Positions 16,275-23,923 of a stretch of 41,816 nucleotides of DNA are shown piece after piece; the stretch's first letter is position 1, and each line of letters opens with the position of its first letter. Where the stretch lies: positions 1 to 41,816 of the forward strand of contig CADCOC010000015.1 in the NCBI GenBank assembly GCA_902802945.1, in the 5' to 3' direction. This DNA comes from an uncultured bacterium. GTDB lineage: Bacteria > Verrucomicrobiota > Kiritimatiellia > RFP12 > UBA1067. The notes under the pieces are model-generated. The model was not told the DNA's origin. It was given only the letters and a program-made list of their open reading frames with translations, and ran no database searches. A program made the position numbers and the translations under genes.

Positions 16275-16406
16275 ATGGAGAAGAGAAGGCCAACGGGCGT
16301 CCCGCCCGTTGAGGCCGCGACAAGCGCGGCCCTCCCGCGAGTGACCCTCCACCGGCTCGTCCTCGTGTTCCACGGAGGAGACTGCGTGCTTGCCGAGGAA
16401 GTCTAG
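16275..16406 (+). CDS. Possible 43-residue leaderless ORF containing a coding repeat
   Basis: The ORF runs ATG to TAG with start MEKRRPTGVPPVEAATSAALPR and end LVFHGGDCVLAEEV. Residues 7-21 come from the 48-bp repeat also present in the U32 gene. The ATG is placed seven bases after an extended -10 box, as for other genes in this window. No ribosome binding site is needed for such a start. No homologue is recognised. It may be a real small protein, a leader for the DUF192 gene 29 bp downstream, or the remains of the original gene start disturbed by the repeat. Confidence 0.35.
   Translation: MEKRRPTGVPPVEAATSAALPRVTLHRLVLVFHGGDCVLAEEV
16292..16339. repeat. 48-bp palindromic coding repeat, copy 2 (inverted relative to copy 1)
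   Basis: This is the reverse complement of 5681-5728 with 45 of 48 bases matching. It starts with the hairpin AACGGGC-gtccc-GCCCGTT and continues GAGGCCGCGACAAGCGCGGC. It keeps the frame of the small ORF starting at 16275. Confidence 0.92.
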
Positions 16407-16435
16407 CGCAGGTGTTCTCGTGGAGTGAGAAAAAG

Positions 16436-16729
16436 ATGGAGCAGATAGAAGTCAACGGAGTGCGGGCGGAGGTCGCCCGGACATTCTGGCAGCGTCTCAA
16501 GGGTCTCATGGGACGTGAACGCCTTCTGCCCGGCGAGGGGATGCTCATCCTGAAGTGCAACGCAATCCACACGTGTTTCATGCGTTTCGCGATCGACGCG
16601 ACATTCCTCGACAAGCACAATCAGGTGGTGAAGGTCGTTCGCAACATCCGCCCGTGGCGTCTTTTTATATGGGGCGGTTTCCGCGCGAGCAAAGTGCTGG
16701 AGACGGCAGCGGAGCCATTCTCGCCCTAG
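16436..16729 (+). CDS. DUF192 family protein
   Basis: The product is 97 residues and matches DUF192: FWQRLKGLMGRERLLPGEGMLI, then CNAIHTCFMRFAIDATFLDKHNQVV and WRLFIWGGFRASKVLE (the family pattern is GLMFR, IHMFFMRFPIDVVFLD, ARAVLEL). Function is unknown across the family. The ATG at 16436 has GGAG about 10 bp upstream; a GTG at 16412 would add eight residues. There is no signal peptide, unlike many exported members. The stop overlaps the convergent Dus gene by 4 bp. Confidence 0.82.
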   Translation: MEQIEVNGVRAEVARTFWQRLKGLMGRERLLPGEGMLILKCNAIHTCFMRFAIDATFLDKHNQVVKVVRNIRPWRLFIWGGFRASKVLETAAEPFSP

Positions 16730-17673
16730 TGAGTTTGGGTGAAGGATTCGGCGAGGGCGAGGGTTTCATCTAGCGTGCGGATGGTATTGAGGCGGCGGCG
16801 GATTTCGGCGGCGCCGGGGAGTCCGCGAAAGTAGTGGAATAGGTGTCGGTGCAGAGCGACCGAGACGAAGCCGTCAGGGGACGGTACGTGGTCGTCTGGG
16901 AATTTGCAGGTGAGCTGTTTTTGGAAATCGAGCAGGTAGTTGATGTGCCGGAGGTACAGCTCCTTCGGCGACGGCGCGGGGAGCCCCCTGAGCGCGGCGA
17001 AATGCGCGGGGTTCGTGATGGCGGCGCGTCCGAGCATGACGGCGTCGACGCCAGTCTCCAGCATGGCCTTGAGCGTTTCCTCGTTGTGTACGCCGCCATT
17101 ACCGGTAATGGGGATGTGCGCGCGCTGGACGAGTTCCGCAAGAAGGTCGAGGTGGACGGGGCCGCCGTGCATCTGCGATGTGAAGCGGGCGTGAAGGGTT
17201 AAGCCCGCGCATCCAGCCGTCTCGGCCGCGTCTAGCAGCTCGAACATTGTCACTCTGTCGGGACTCGGTCCGGGGCGCGTTTTGAGCGTGACGGGGAGGT
17301 CCGTCTCTCGTTTGATGGCCACGAGGAGGTCGTGGACAAGCTGCGGCTGTGGCACAAGTGCCGCACCGTCGCCTTCGTGCCGGATGCGGGGCATGGGGCA
17401 GCCGGCGTTGAGGTCGATGGCGACAAAACGCTTGAGTGCCGTTGCCTCGCGTGCTGCGTAGGCGAGTTCGTCGGGGTTGTGCCCGAAGATCTGGCAGGCA
17501 ACGGGCCCTTCGCCGTGGAGCTTCTCGAAGAGGTGTCGGGTGGGGGACGACCCGTGCGCGAGCGCTGCGGCGCTGACCATCTCGGTGTACGTGAGGTCGG
17601 CGCCTAGCTCGTATGCGAGTTTGCGGAAAGCGGCGTTCGTGAAGTCCGCGAGCGGTGCGAGGACAAGTTTCAT
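16726..17673 (-). CDS. dus: tRNA-dihydrouridine synthase
   Basis: The product is 315 residues, the normal Dus length. It reduces specific uridines in tRNA with FMN and NADPH. Visible motifs are MKLVLAPLADFTNAAFR at the start (FMN site), TYTEMVSA, the catalytic cysteine in DLNAGCPMPRIRHEGDGAAL, LPVTLKTRPG, LTLHARF, and the phosphate site ITGNGGVHN followed by DAVMLGRAA. The usual post-Cys sequence is GCPxxKV, and here it is GCPMPRIR. Which Dus subfamily it belongs to cannot be told. The ATG overlaps the stop of the upstream gene by 4 bp, so it is the second gene of a two-gene unit. Confidence 0.92.
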   Translation of the reverse strand: MKLVLAPLADFTNAAFRKLAYELGADLTYTEMVSAAALAHGSSPTRHLFEKLHGEGPVACQIFGHNPDELAYAAREATALKRFVAIDLNAGCPMPRIRHEGDGAALVPQPQLVHDLLVAIKRETDLPVTLKTRPGPSPDRVTMFELLDAAETAGCAGLTLHARFTSQMHGGPVHLDLLAELVQRAHIPITGNGGVHNEETLKAMLETGVDAVMLGRAAITNPAHFAALRGLPAPSPKELYLRHINYLLDFQKQLTCKFPDDHVPSPDGFVSVALHRHLFHYFRGLPGAAEIRRRLNTIRTLDETLALAESFTQTH

Positions 17674-19676
17674 TTCACGTCGAAGGGTTCGCCGTCGTCG
17701 AGGTACGAGAGCACGAGTGGTTCAAGCTTGTCGCTGGACGAACGGGGGGCATACCTTACGTGTACGGCTTTCGTGGGCTTACCATCGGCATTGCGTTCAA
17801 CGATGCGGTCGCCTGCTGCGGTGAACGAGGCGGTGTCCCGTCCGTTGTAGCTACGCGTCCAGCCGAGCATTTTCCCGGCGTCATCGTATGAGTAGGTGTC
17901 CTTCCAGTGGCGGGGCAGCGCCACGGCCGGGTCGGAGTAGACACCTTCGGGGTTGGAATAATCGATCGATTTGATCTTACCGTCTGGACGGTATTCGCGC
18001 GCCTCCTGCGGGATGGGGAAGAACGATACGAAGGAGGGTGCGCCCCATTCCGTGTCGTCTGTCTTCGCGAAACAGGCAACATCGATCCGTTCCTTGATGT
18101 TCCGCCGGTCGATGGTGATCTGGGCGAATCCCTTTTCGGGTATGGCGTTGGTTTCACCAGCTGGTGCCTGAATTTTCACGGCGGAGGCATCGCCGTGCAC
18201 CACGCGCCAGGTGAAGGACGCATTGCCGTCAGTGCCGAATGCGCGTGCGCGGAAGAGGAACGTGCGCTCGCCTTCGGGGGCGCGCAGTACGATGCAGATC
18301 GCGCTTGAGGTTACGTAGAGGATCTCCGGGGCGGCGTCCGGGTAGTCGCGTCCCGCCACGGGGTAGTGCAGAGGGTGCAGGCGCGAGTTGACGATGTTGA
18401 GCAGCACGACGGGCGGAACCAGCTCGGGGCGGAGCGCGTGGGCCTTCTCCACGAGGCGCAGGGTGTCGAGGCTTCGGCTTTCAAAGGCGGTGGGATGGGC
18501 CAGTGGCGAGAGGTAGTCGGATTCGGAGTCGATGTTCCGGCGCGTGCGGCGTAGGAGCCACTGAAGCGTGGGACCCATGAGGTGGCGGCGGATGATGGAC
18601 TGCTTCGTCTGGCGCGTGAAGCTGGCGGAGGCGGAGAGCGCCGCGCGGAGGAAGGGTTGGTCGGACCAGGACGACCCCACGGAGACGAGGTGGAAGGGGG
18701 CTGAGCCGGGGAAGACGTCGCCGATGTCCTTCTTCCCGTAGTCCATGTGCGCGGGGACGACGAGCAGCTGGTTGTTTAGGTAGAGGAGGTCCATGCGGGG
18801 GGCGAGACCGGGGTCGGTGAAAGAGGCGCGCCCGGTCGACCGCCAGAAGGGTCCTTTGGTACGTGCGCGGGAGATGTTGGCGAACACGGCGCAGTTGGGA
18901 AAGAGCGTGTTGGGGTGGTCGACGTCGAGCTTCGCGGCGTGGGCGGCGGAGCAGTATTTGACATTGATGATGCCGGGGAAGTCGCCGACGTTGAGAGGGG
19001 AGTGTCCAAGATCGCGGTTGACGTAGACGTCGCCGATGTTGCCTGCGGCAGTGTCGTCGGAGATCCATTCGATCACACTGGACCGTTCGGGAGAGTTAGG
19101 TGTCGACTTTTTGAACGAGTTCGCCTGCGATGCGATCGGGGCGACCGGCTCGATGATGTTGAACCTGGCCTCGAACACGCCTATGTTGAAGTTCCACGCC
19201 ATGTTCGTCTCGTTCAGCGTGAGGGTCGAGCCTGGCATGACTACCGATGGTCGGATCTCGGGATGTCCGCGTCCCGGCTTTCCCTTGAGGGAGCGCGCCT
19301 TCTCGACAAGTTCGGCGAAGCGCGGATTCTCCCGCACGCCGGCGAAATCGGCATCTTTGGCTATGCTGTCCGCATCGTGGAACCCGAACTCAATTGCCTT
19401 GTCAAGCTCGTCGAGGGCGGAGGGCGCCGCGCGCTTGGCGAGCGCGCACGCGAGGTTGTAGTGCCAGGTGGCGTCGCCGGGCAGGACGTTCAGCGCCTCG
19501 CGGCAGATTTCCTCCATCCTGGCGGCGTCGCCGCGCCTGAGCACGTCGATCAGCTGCTGGCGCAGCTGCACGTGGCGCGGCCAGACCTGGGGCATGCGCC
19601 AGACGGGCAGCGGTTTTTCATCGGCGGCGACTGCGGCCGCCGCGGCGAACAGAAATGCTAAAGCCAATTTTTTCAT
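17670..19676 (-). CDS. Secreted protein with N-terminal TPR-like region, unknown function
   Basis: The product is 668 residues with the signal peptide MKKLALAFLFAAAAAVAADE. Residues ~30-125 look like TPR helices (WHYNLACALAKRAAPSALDELDKAIEFGF, ENPRFAELVEKARSLKG). The long middle part is beta-rich and includes DVYVNRDLGHSPLNVGDFPGIIN and LLYLNNQLLVVPAHMD. The last ~120 residues include SYDDAGKMLGWTRSYNGRD, which resembles a YD-type or RHS-like strand but only once or twice. No enzyme family is recognised. The ATG at 19674-19676 lies seven bases after a perfect TATAAT box, so the message is predicted to be leaderless. Any longer N-terminus would run through the divergent promoter and the neighbouring gene. 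Confidence 0.72.
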   Translation of the reverse strand: MKKLALAFLFAAAAAVAADEKPLPVWRMPQVWPRHVQLRQQLIDVLRRGDAARMEEICREALNVLPGDATWHYNLACALAKRAAPSALDELDKAIEFGFHDADSIAKDADFAGVRENPRFAELVEKARSLKGKPGRGHPEIRPSVVMPGSTLTLNETNMAWNFNIGVFEARFNIIEPVAPIASQANSFKKSTPNSPERSSVIEWISDDTAAGNIGDVYVNRDLGHSPLNVGDFPGIINVKYCSAAHAAKLDVDHPNTLFPNCAVFANISRARTKGPFWRSTGRASFTDPGLAPRMDLLYLNNQLLVVPAHMDYGKKDIGDVFPGSAPFHLVSVGSSWSDQPFLRAALSASASFTRQTKQSIIRRHLMGPTLQWLLRRTRRNIDSESDYLSPLAHPTAFESRSLDTLRLVEKAHALRPELVPPVVLLNIVNSRLHPLHYPVAGRDYPDAAPEILYVTSSAICIVLRAPEGERTFLFRARAFGTDGNASFTWRVVHGDASAVKIQAPAGETNAIPEKGFAQITIDRRNIKERIDVACFAKTDDTEWGAPSFVSFFPIPQEAREYRPDGKIKSIDYSNPEGVYSDPAVALPRHWKDTYSYDDAGKMLGWTRSYNGRDTASFTAAGDRIVERNADGKPTKAVHVRYAPRSSSDKLEPLVLSYLDDGEPFDVK

Positions 19677-19683
19677 GCGGCAA

Positions 19684-19724
19684 ATTATACCACAATTCCG
19701 TCCCCGGCGGAATTGTGGTATAAT
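19684..19724. promoter_or_regulatory. Perfect inverted-repeat divergent promoter
   Basis: Two 17-base arms, ATTATACCACAATTCCG (19684-19700) and its exact reverse complement (19708-19724), flank a 7-base centre. Each arm holds a TATAAT box preceded by TGG, facing outwards. On both sides exactly seven bases separate the box from the ATG (19676 minus, 19732 plus). The shared arm could also be an operator or a hairpin. Confidence 0.75.
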
Positions 19725-19731
19725 CGTGCGC

Positions 19732-20796
19732 ATGAGAAAAACAGCGATTGCCGCCGACGGGAAGCCTCCGCGCATCCTTTTTGTCGGAAACTTCCTCGTG
19801 CGCCATTGGGGTAACGGGCGCACGGGGATCGACATGCGCCTTGCGGCGGGGGCGATACGCAACGAGTGGGAGATGTCCACGTTCTCGGAGCGCGACGTGA
19901 CGCGCTTCCTCGCGCCGCTCGGCTTCATGCGGAACGTCGGCGCGAGGATGATGAACGCGCGGCTAGTGAAGACGGTGCGGAACTGGAAGCCGGACTTCGT
20001 CTTCATTTCGCACTGCGACTACGTGACGAACGAGGCGCTCGCGGCGGCGCGCAAGGCGTGTCCCGGCGTGCGGATCGTCCACATCAACTGCGACCCCGTC
20101 GAGACGGAACACTGCCGCGCGCAGATCGCGCGGCGCATGGAATCGTGCGACGCGATATTCGTGACGACGGCCGGCGACGTGCTGAAGCAGTGGACTACTG
20201 GTCGCAACGTTGTTGGCTTCTTCCCCAATCCGAGCGACCCCTCGTACGAGGTAGAGGACAACTCCGCGAAGACGGAATTCAAGTGGGACCTATTCTTCGC
20301 GGGGCGTCCCGCACTTGCGGACGCGCGGCGCGAGCTGCTCGACAAGGTCCGCGCGCGGCTCGACCCGTCCGTGCGCTTCGGCCTGTTCGGCATGGACGCG
20401 GCGCCGCTCGTCGTCGGGCGCGCCTACGAGGAGGCGATCGCGGCCTCGAAGATGGGACTTTCCATCAACCGCTTCGAGGGATGGAAGTGGTACGCCTCCG
20501 ACCGCGTCACGCACCTGATGGCGAACGGCGTGCTGACGTTCCAGTACGACGGAAACGACATGCAGCGTTTCTTCTCCGGCAAGGAAACGGCCTACTTCCA
20601 CACGCCTGAGGAACTTGCGGACCGCATTGGCTGGTTCAATTGCCACGACGAGGAGCGACGCCAGGTTGCGGCGGCCGGGCGCGCGGCCTACCGACGCCTG
20701 TTCGACGCGCGGCGGGTGCTCAGGTACATGGTCGAAACGACGCGCGGGGACGCGCATTCTGAGTCATACGAATGGGCTGATGAAGTGTACCGCTGA
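19732..20796 (+). CDS. CgeB-like glycosyltransferase
   Basis: The product is 354 residues with a GT-B fold pattern: ILFVGNFLVRHWGNG at the start, then PDFVFISHCDYVTNEALAAAR, VRIVHINCDPVE and CDAIFVTTAGDVLKQW. The C-terminal half has WDLFFAGRP, the segment VVGRAYEEAIAASKMGLSINRFEGWKWYASDRVTHLMANGVLTFQYD and the acidic loop YFHTPEELADRI. This is the arrangement of the spore-maturation CgeB / glycosyltransferase family 1 domain. It probably transfers a sugar to an envelope glycan, but donor and acceptor are unknown. The ATG at 19732 is seven bases after TATAAT, with no ribosome binding site. The upstream ATG at 19468 would read through the divergent promoter. Confidence 0.78.
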   Translation: MRKTAIAADGKPPRILFVGNFLVRHWGNGRTGIDMRLAAGAIRNEWEMSTFSERDVTRFLAPLGFMRNVGARMMNARLVKTVRNWKPDFVFISHCDYVTNEALAAARKACPGVRIVHINCDPVETEHCRAQIARRMESCDAIFVTTAGDVLKQWTTGRNVVGFFPNPSDPSYEVEDNSAKTEFKWDLFFAGRPALADARRELLDKVRARLDPSVRFGLFGMDAAPLVVGRAYEEAIAASKMGLSINRFEGWKWYASDRVTHLMANGVLTFQYDGNDMQRFFSGKETAYFHTPEELADRIGWFNCHDEERRQVAAAGRAAYRRLFDARRVLRYMVETTRGDAHSESYEWADEVYR

Positions 20797-20828
20797 ACAC
20801 GCAAAATTTATTTGGTTGCATTTCTGTG

Positions 20829-20857
20829 TTTACTACGCCGCCGATTTTTCGTATCAT
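20829..20857 (+). promoter_or_regulatory. Promoter for the ThiM-like gene
   Basis: TTTACT (20829-20834), a 17-bp spacer and TATCAT (20852-20857) precede a strong ribosome binding site (AGGAGG, 20875-20880) and the ATG at 20886. This gene is clearly leadered, in contrast to the preceding one. Confidence 0.5.
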
Positions 20858-20885
20858 ATCGCCGACGCCTAAATAGGAGGTTGCC

Positions 20886-21797
20886 ATGAGTGATAAAGAA
20901 GAGATGATGCAGGACGACGATTTCTCACCAGATGAGCTGATCGTCCGCAAGAAAAAGACGCCCGAGATGCGCACGGGCGTGACGGCGGAGTCTATACTGA
21001 AAACCACTGCCGATGCATTGGAGACGCTGCGCGCTAAGAACCCTTTGGTTGAATGTCTTGCGAGCCTCGCCGGCGCCACGCAGGCGGCGAACGCGTTGTT
21101 CGCGACGGGCGCCTCCCCGGTGGTGGTAGAGGACATGGGCGAGGCCACGCAGCTTGCGCGCACGACGGACGGACTTCTCGTCAACATGGGCTCGGTGACG
21201 AAGCCGCAGACGGAGTCGATGCGCGCTGCGGTGTCGCACGCGAACAGCGCGGCGCGTCCGTGGGTGCTCGTTCCTGCCGGCATCGGCGCGCTGCCGCTGC
21301 GCACGTTCGCCACGAAGGAGCTCATGCGCCGATTCCCCGCCGTGATCCGCGGCAATGGCTCCGAGATCATGTTCCTCGCCGGCGCGCCCACGGGCGGACG
21401 CGGCTGCGAGTCCCTCATTCCGAGCGCAGACGCCGTGCAGGGCGCGCAGCGCCTCGCGGGCGTGACGCACGCTGCGGTGCTCGTGGCGGGCGATACGGAC
21501 TACGTGGCCGCCGAGGGCGCGCCAGTGGTGGCCGTGCCGCACGCTGCGCGTCCGCGCTTCGCGGGCGAAGGCTGCATCCAGGGCGCTCTCTGCGCCGCGT
21601 TCCTCGGCGCGCTCGGCACGCGCGCGCGATGGGAGGCGGCTCTCGCCGCATCCATCGTAATGGCCATCGCAACCGAGAAGGCGCTGAAGGTCGCAAAGGG
21701 ACCGGCGTCGTTTTCCGTCGCGCTGATCGACGCGCTCGCCGCGCTCACGCCGGCCGAAGTGCAGAAGCTAGGCAAGGTCACGGTCGCGGGCGCCTAG
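20886..21797 (+). CDS. ThiM-like (hydroxyethylthiazole kinase family) protein
   Basis: The product is 303 residues. Residues ~58-300 follow hydroxyethylthiazole kinase: NPLVECLASLAGATQAANALFATGASPVV, GLLVNMGSVTKPQTESM, VLVPAGIGALPLRT, FPAVIRGNGSEI and AAVLVAGDTDYVA. The catalytic region normally reads TGTGC; here it is FAGEGCIQGAL, which keeps the Cys but replaces TGT by AGE. The family phosphorylates the thiazole alcohol in thiamin salvage. A ~55-residue acidic/basic N-terminal extension (MSDKEEMMQDDDFSPDEL) has no counterpart in ThiM. No other thiamin gene is nearby, so substrate drift is plausible. It converges on apbE with a 4-bp overlap. Confidence 0.72.
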   Translation: MSDKEEMMQDDDFSPDELIVRKKKTPEMRTGVTAESILKTTADALETLRAKNPLVECLASLAGATQAANALFATGASPVVVEDMGEATQLARTTDGLLVNMGSVTKPQTESMRAAVSHANSAARPWVLVPAGIGALPLRTFATKELMRRFPAVIRGNGSEIMFLAGAPTGGRGCESLIPSADAVQGAQRLAGVTHAAVLVAGDTDYVAAEGAPVVAVPHAARPRFAGEGCIQGALCAAFLGALGTRARWEAALAASIVMAIATEKALKVAKGPASFSVALIDALAALTPAEVQKLGKVTVAGA

Positions 21798-22756
21798 CGC
21801 ACTACGCGGACCGGGAAGGCGGCGTCGGCTAGACGCGCGGCCATTTCGGGCGTCGCGAGGATTTCGGGATTCGCCGGCGTATCGGGAATCCAGAGAACCT
21901 GCGCGGCGCCGTATGTTTCCGCGTGTTCGCGTAGGAAACGCGCTCCCTCTGTTGGACCGAGCACGAACAGCGTGGTGGAGAGTCCGTCCGCGAGCGTCGC
22001 GCCGAGCGTGGGTGGCGTGACCACCGTGACGCCCGCGACACCCGTGACGGGTTCGCCGGTGCGTCCGTCTAGGATGTGCGAATACCGCTTACCGTCGCGT
22101 TCGACGAACCGCTCGTAGTTGCCGCTTGTCGCGACCGATTCGCCATCGGCGAGGACGAGCGCGGCGGCGAGGCCGTCGCCGAACGGATTGCGCACGCCCG
22201 TGCGCCAGCTACCGCGTACGGCGCGGAGGTTGCCGCCGAGGTCCACGAGCAGTCCGTCGAAGGGGAGTCCTGCGGGGAGCGCGCGCGCGGCGGCGTCCAC
22301 GGCGAAGCCCTTGGCGATCGCGCCGAGGTCGAAGTCGCAGAAGGGTTGTCCGTGGCTGAACCCGAGTTCGCGCAGCCGCGCGCCGACGCGCGGGTTAAAG
22401 GCGTTGCCGGACGCCGCCGCGAGGTCGAGCGCCGCCTGATAGCAGGGACGCACCTCTGTCGAGGCGTGAGCAAAGGCGTTTGTATCGCCCGCGCGAGCGA
22501 GGCGGCACAGTTCGGAATCGGGATCCCAGGCGGAGAGCAGCGCGTTCAGGCGCACGTAGGTCTGCTGCACCGATTCTCGGACGGCATCATGCGCCGACGC
22601 TTCTCCGCCGCGGAACGTGAGGCCAGCGACGGTGCCCATGACTGGCCATTCGACGCGGCGCGGCGTCGTCCTCGTGTTGGAGCGCGCGAGCAGAAGTGGC
22701 ACGCCGACGGCGAGCGCGCCGATGGCAATGGTAACGATAAGGCGGCAAATACGCAT
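21794..22756 (-). CDS. apbE: FAD:protein FMN transferase (ApbE)
   Basis: The product is 320 residues with an N-terminal membrane or signal segment (LIVTIAIGALAVGVPLLLA). ApbE attaches FMN to a Thr or Ser of periplasmic proteins such as NqrB, NqrC and RnfG. Family blocks are WPVMGTVAGLTFRG, LLSAWDPDSELCRL, FNPRVGARLRELGF, the FAD-binding FDLGAIAKGFAVD, GLLVDLGGNLRAV, SVATSGNYERF, YSHILDGRTGEPV and the metal-site region TLADGLSTTLFVLGP. The initiator ATG (22754-22756) lies exactly seven bases after TATACT, so a leaderless start is predicted. No Nqr or Rnf target genes are in the window. Confidence 0.92.
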   Translation of the reverse strand: MRICRLIVTIAIGALAVGVPLLLARSNTRTTPRRVEWPVMGTVAGLTFRGGEASAHDAVRESVQQTYVRLNALLSAWDPDSELCRLARAGDTNAFAHASTEVRPCYQAALDLAAASGNAFNPRVGARLRELGFSHGQPFCDFDLGAIAKGFAVDAAARALPAGLPFDGLLVDLGGNLRAVRGSWRTGVRNPFGDGLAAALVLADGESVATSGNYERFVERDGKRYSHILDGRTGEPVTGVAGVTVVTPPTLGATLADGLSTTLFVLGPTEGARFLREHAETYGAAQVLWIPDTPANPEILATPEMAARLADAAFPVRVVR

Positions 22757-22763
22757 GGCGGTT

Positions 22764-22796
22764 AGTATACCATAGCCGAGGTTTTTTTGGTATACT
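22764..22796. promoter_or_regulatory. Divergent extended -10 promoters between apbE and yihY-like gene
   Basis: On the minus strand, TGG-TATACT (box at 22764-22769) lies seven bases before the apbE ATG. On the plus strand, TTGG-TATACT (box at 22791-22796) serves the YihY-type gene, which has a 26-base stretch between box and ATG with an AGGAG site (22806-22810). No convincing -35 boxes are visible; the TGn extensions would compensate. Confidence 0.55.
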
Positions 22797-22822
22797 GTGT
22801 GCGCTAGGAGAAATCATCATCC

Positions 22823-23923
22823 ATGATCAAAAAGTTAAAAGGCGCTTTTTCATTCTACAATGAAGGATGCTGGGCGGTTGATATCGGCGCGTTCGGGTTC
22901 TTCCGGCGCGTCGGCGTGAAGGTCGTTCGGTTCGTGTCGGCTACCGTATCGAGTTTCAGCGAACACCGTTGCGGCCTGCACGCGGCGGGGCTCACCTACT
23001 TTTCGATCCTCGGCTTCGTCCCGGTCATCTGCATGCTGATGGTCTGTGCCAAGGCGTGTGGCGTGGGCAACTTCGCGCGCGAGAAGATCAACGAGCATAT
23101 CGATGCGTTCATCTCGCAGGTGGAGACGGCCCAGAAGAATGCCGCCTCCGCCGCCGCAGCCGCCCCGCGCGAGGAGGATGCCGCCGCGCAGGCCGTCGTG
23201 GACGACAAGGTAAAGCTGGAAAATTTCAAGGCTGAGGCATCAAAGGACCTTGCCCAGAAGGGACGCCAGTTCGCGAACGAGATGTTCGACCGCATCGACA
23301 AGGTTGACCTGTCTACGCTGGGCTGGATTGGCTTTGCCATGCTGATATGGACGGTGGTCTCCACACTGGGGCAGGTTGAGGTTGCCGTAAACGAGGTATG
23401 GCACGTCGACAAAGCTCGCCCCATTTGGCGTAAGTTCATAGTCTACCTTTCCATCGTCATTGCCTTGCCGACGTTTCTTTCTCTGGCGATGTCGCTTCCG
23501 ATTCTTCGCCTGGCAAAGAAGGCGCTAGACGCGACGCTTGGTGCCTCGAGCTATACGCGATGGGTCGGGGATTCCCTCGTAACCCTCCTCACGTCGCGCC
23601 TTTTCGGCTTTTTCATCACGCTGATCTTCGCCTCGCTGGCATTCGCAGTGCTCCTGAAGATGATGCCTAACAGGCGCGTCAGTTTCCGAGCGTCGTTTCG
23701 TGCGGGCATCATTACGGCGCTGCTTGTCGGTGGCTGGATGAAGCTCTGCACGGCGTTCGGCGTTGGCATTTCCAGGTCCAGCGCCATGTACGGCTCCTTT
23801 GCGGCCGTACCGATCCTTCTAGCCTGGATTTACATGAGCTGGCAGCTGGTGCTGCTGGGGAGTTGCATGTCTTATGCGTTCGAAAGTGTACATCGCGGCA
23901 GCCTTGTTAGGGCTGACGGTTGA
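22823..23923 (+). CDS. YihY/BrkB family inner-membrane protein
   Basis: The product is 366 residues with about six transmembrane helices: HAAGLTYFSILGFVPVICMLMVCA, LGWIGFAMLIWTVVSTL, FIVYLSIVIALPTFLSLAMSL, a helix at LFGFFITLIFASLAFAVLLKMM, GIITALLVGGWMKLC and FAAVPILLAWIYMSWQLVLLG. The last contains the family's characteristic W-Y-SWQ-LLG pattern. A charged Ala-rich insertion of about 70 residues (EKINEHIDAF to NEMFDRIDK) separates helices 1 and 2. The family is conserved but has no settled function; early annotation as RNase BN was wrong. The end overlaps the next gene by 50 bp. Confidence 0.88.
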   Translation: MIKKLKGAFSFYNEGCWAVDIGAFGFFRRVGVKVVRFVSATVSSFSEHRCGLHAAGLTYFSILGFVPVICMLMVCAKACGVGNFAREKINEHIDAFISQVETAQKNAASAAAAAPREEDAAAQAVVDDKVKLENFKAEASKDLAQKGRQFANEMFDRIDKVDLSTLGWIGFAMLIWTVVSTLGQVEVAVNEVWHVDKARPIWRKFIVYLSIVIALPTFLSLAMSLPILRLAKKALDATLGASSYTRWVGDSLVTLLTSRLFGFFITLIFASLAFAVLLKMMPNRRVSFRASFRAGIITALLVGGWMKLCTAFGVGISRSSAMYGSFAAVPILLAWIYMSWQLVLLGSCMSYAFESVHRGSLVRADG

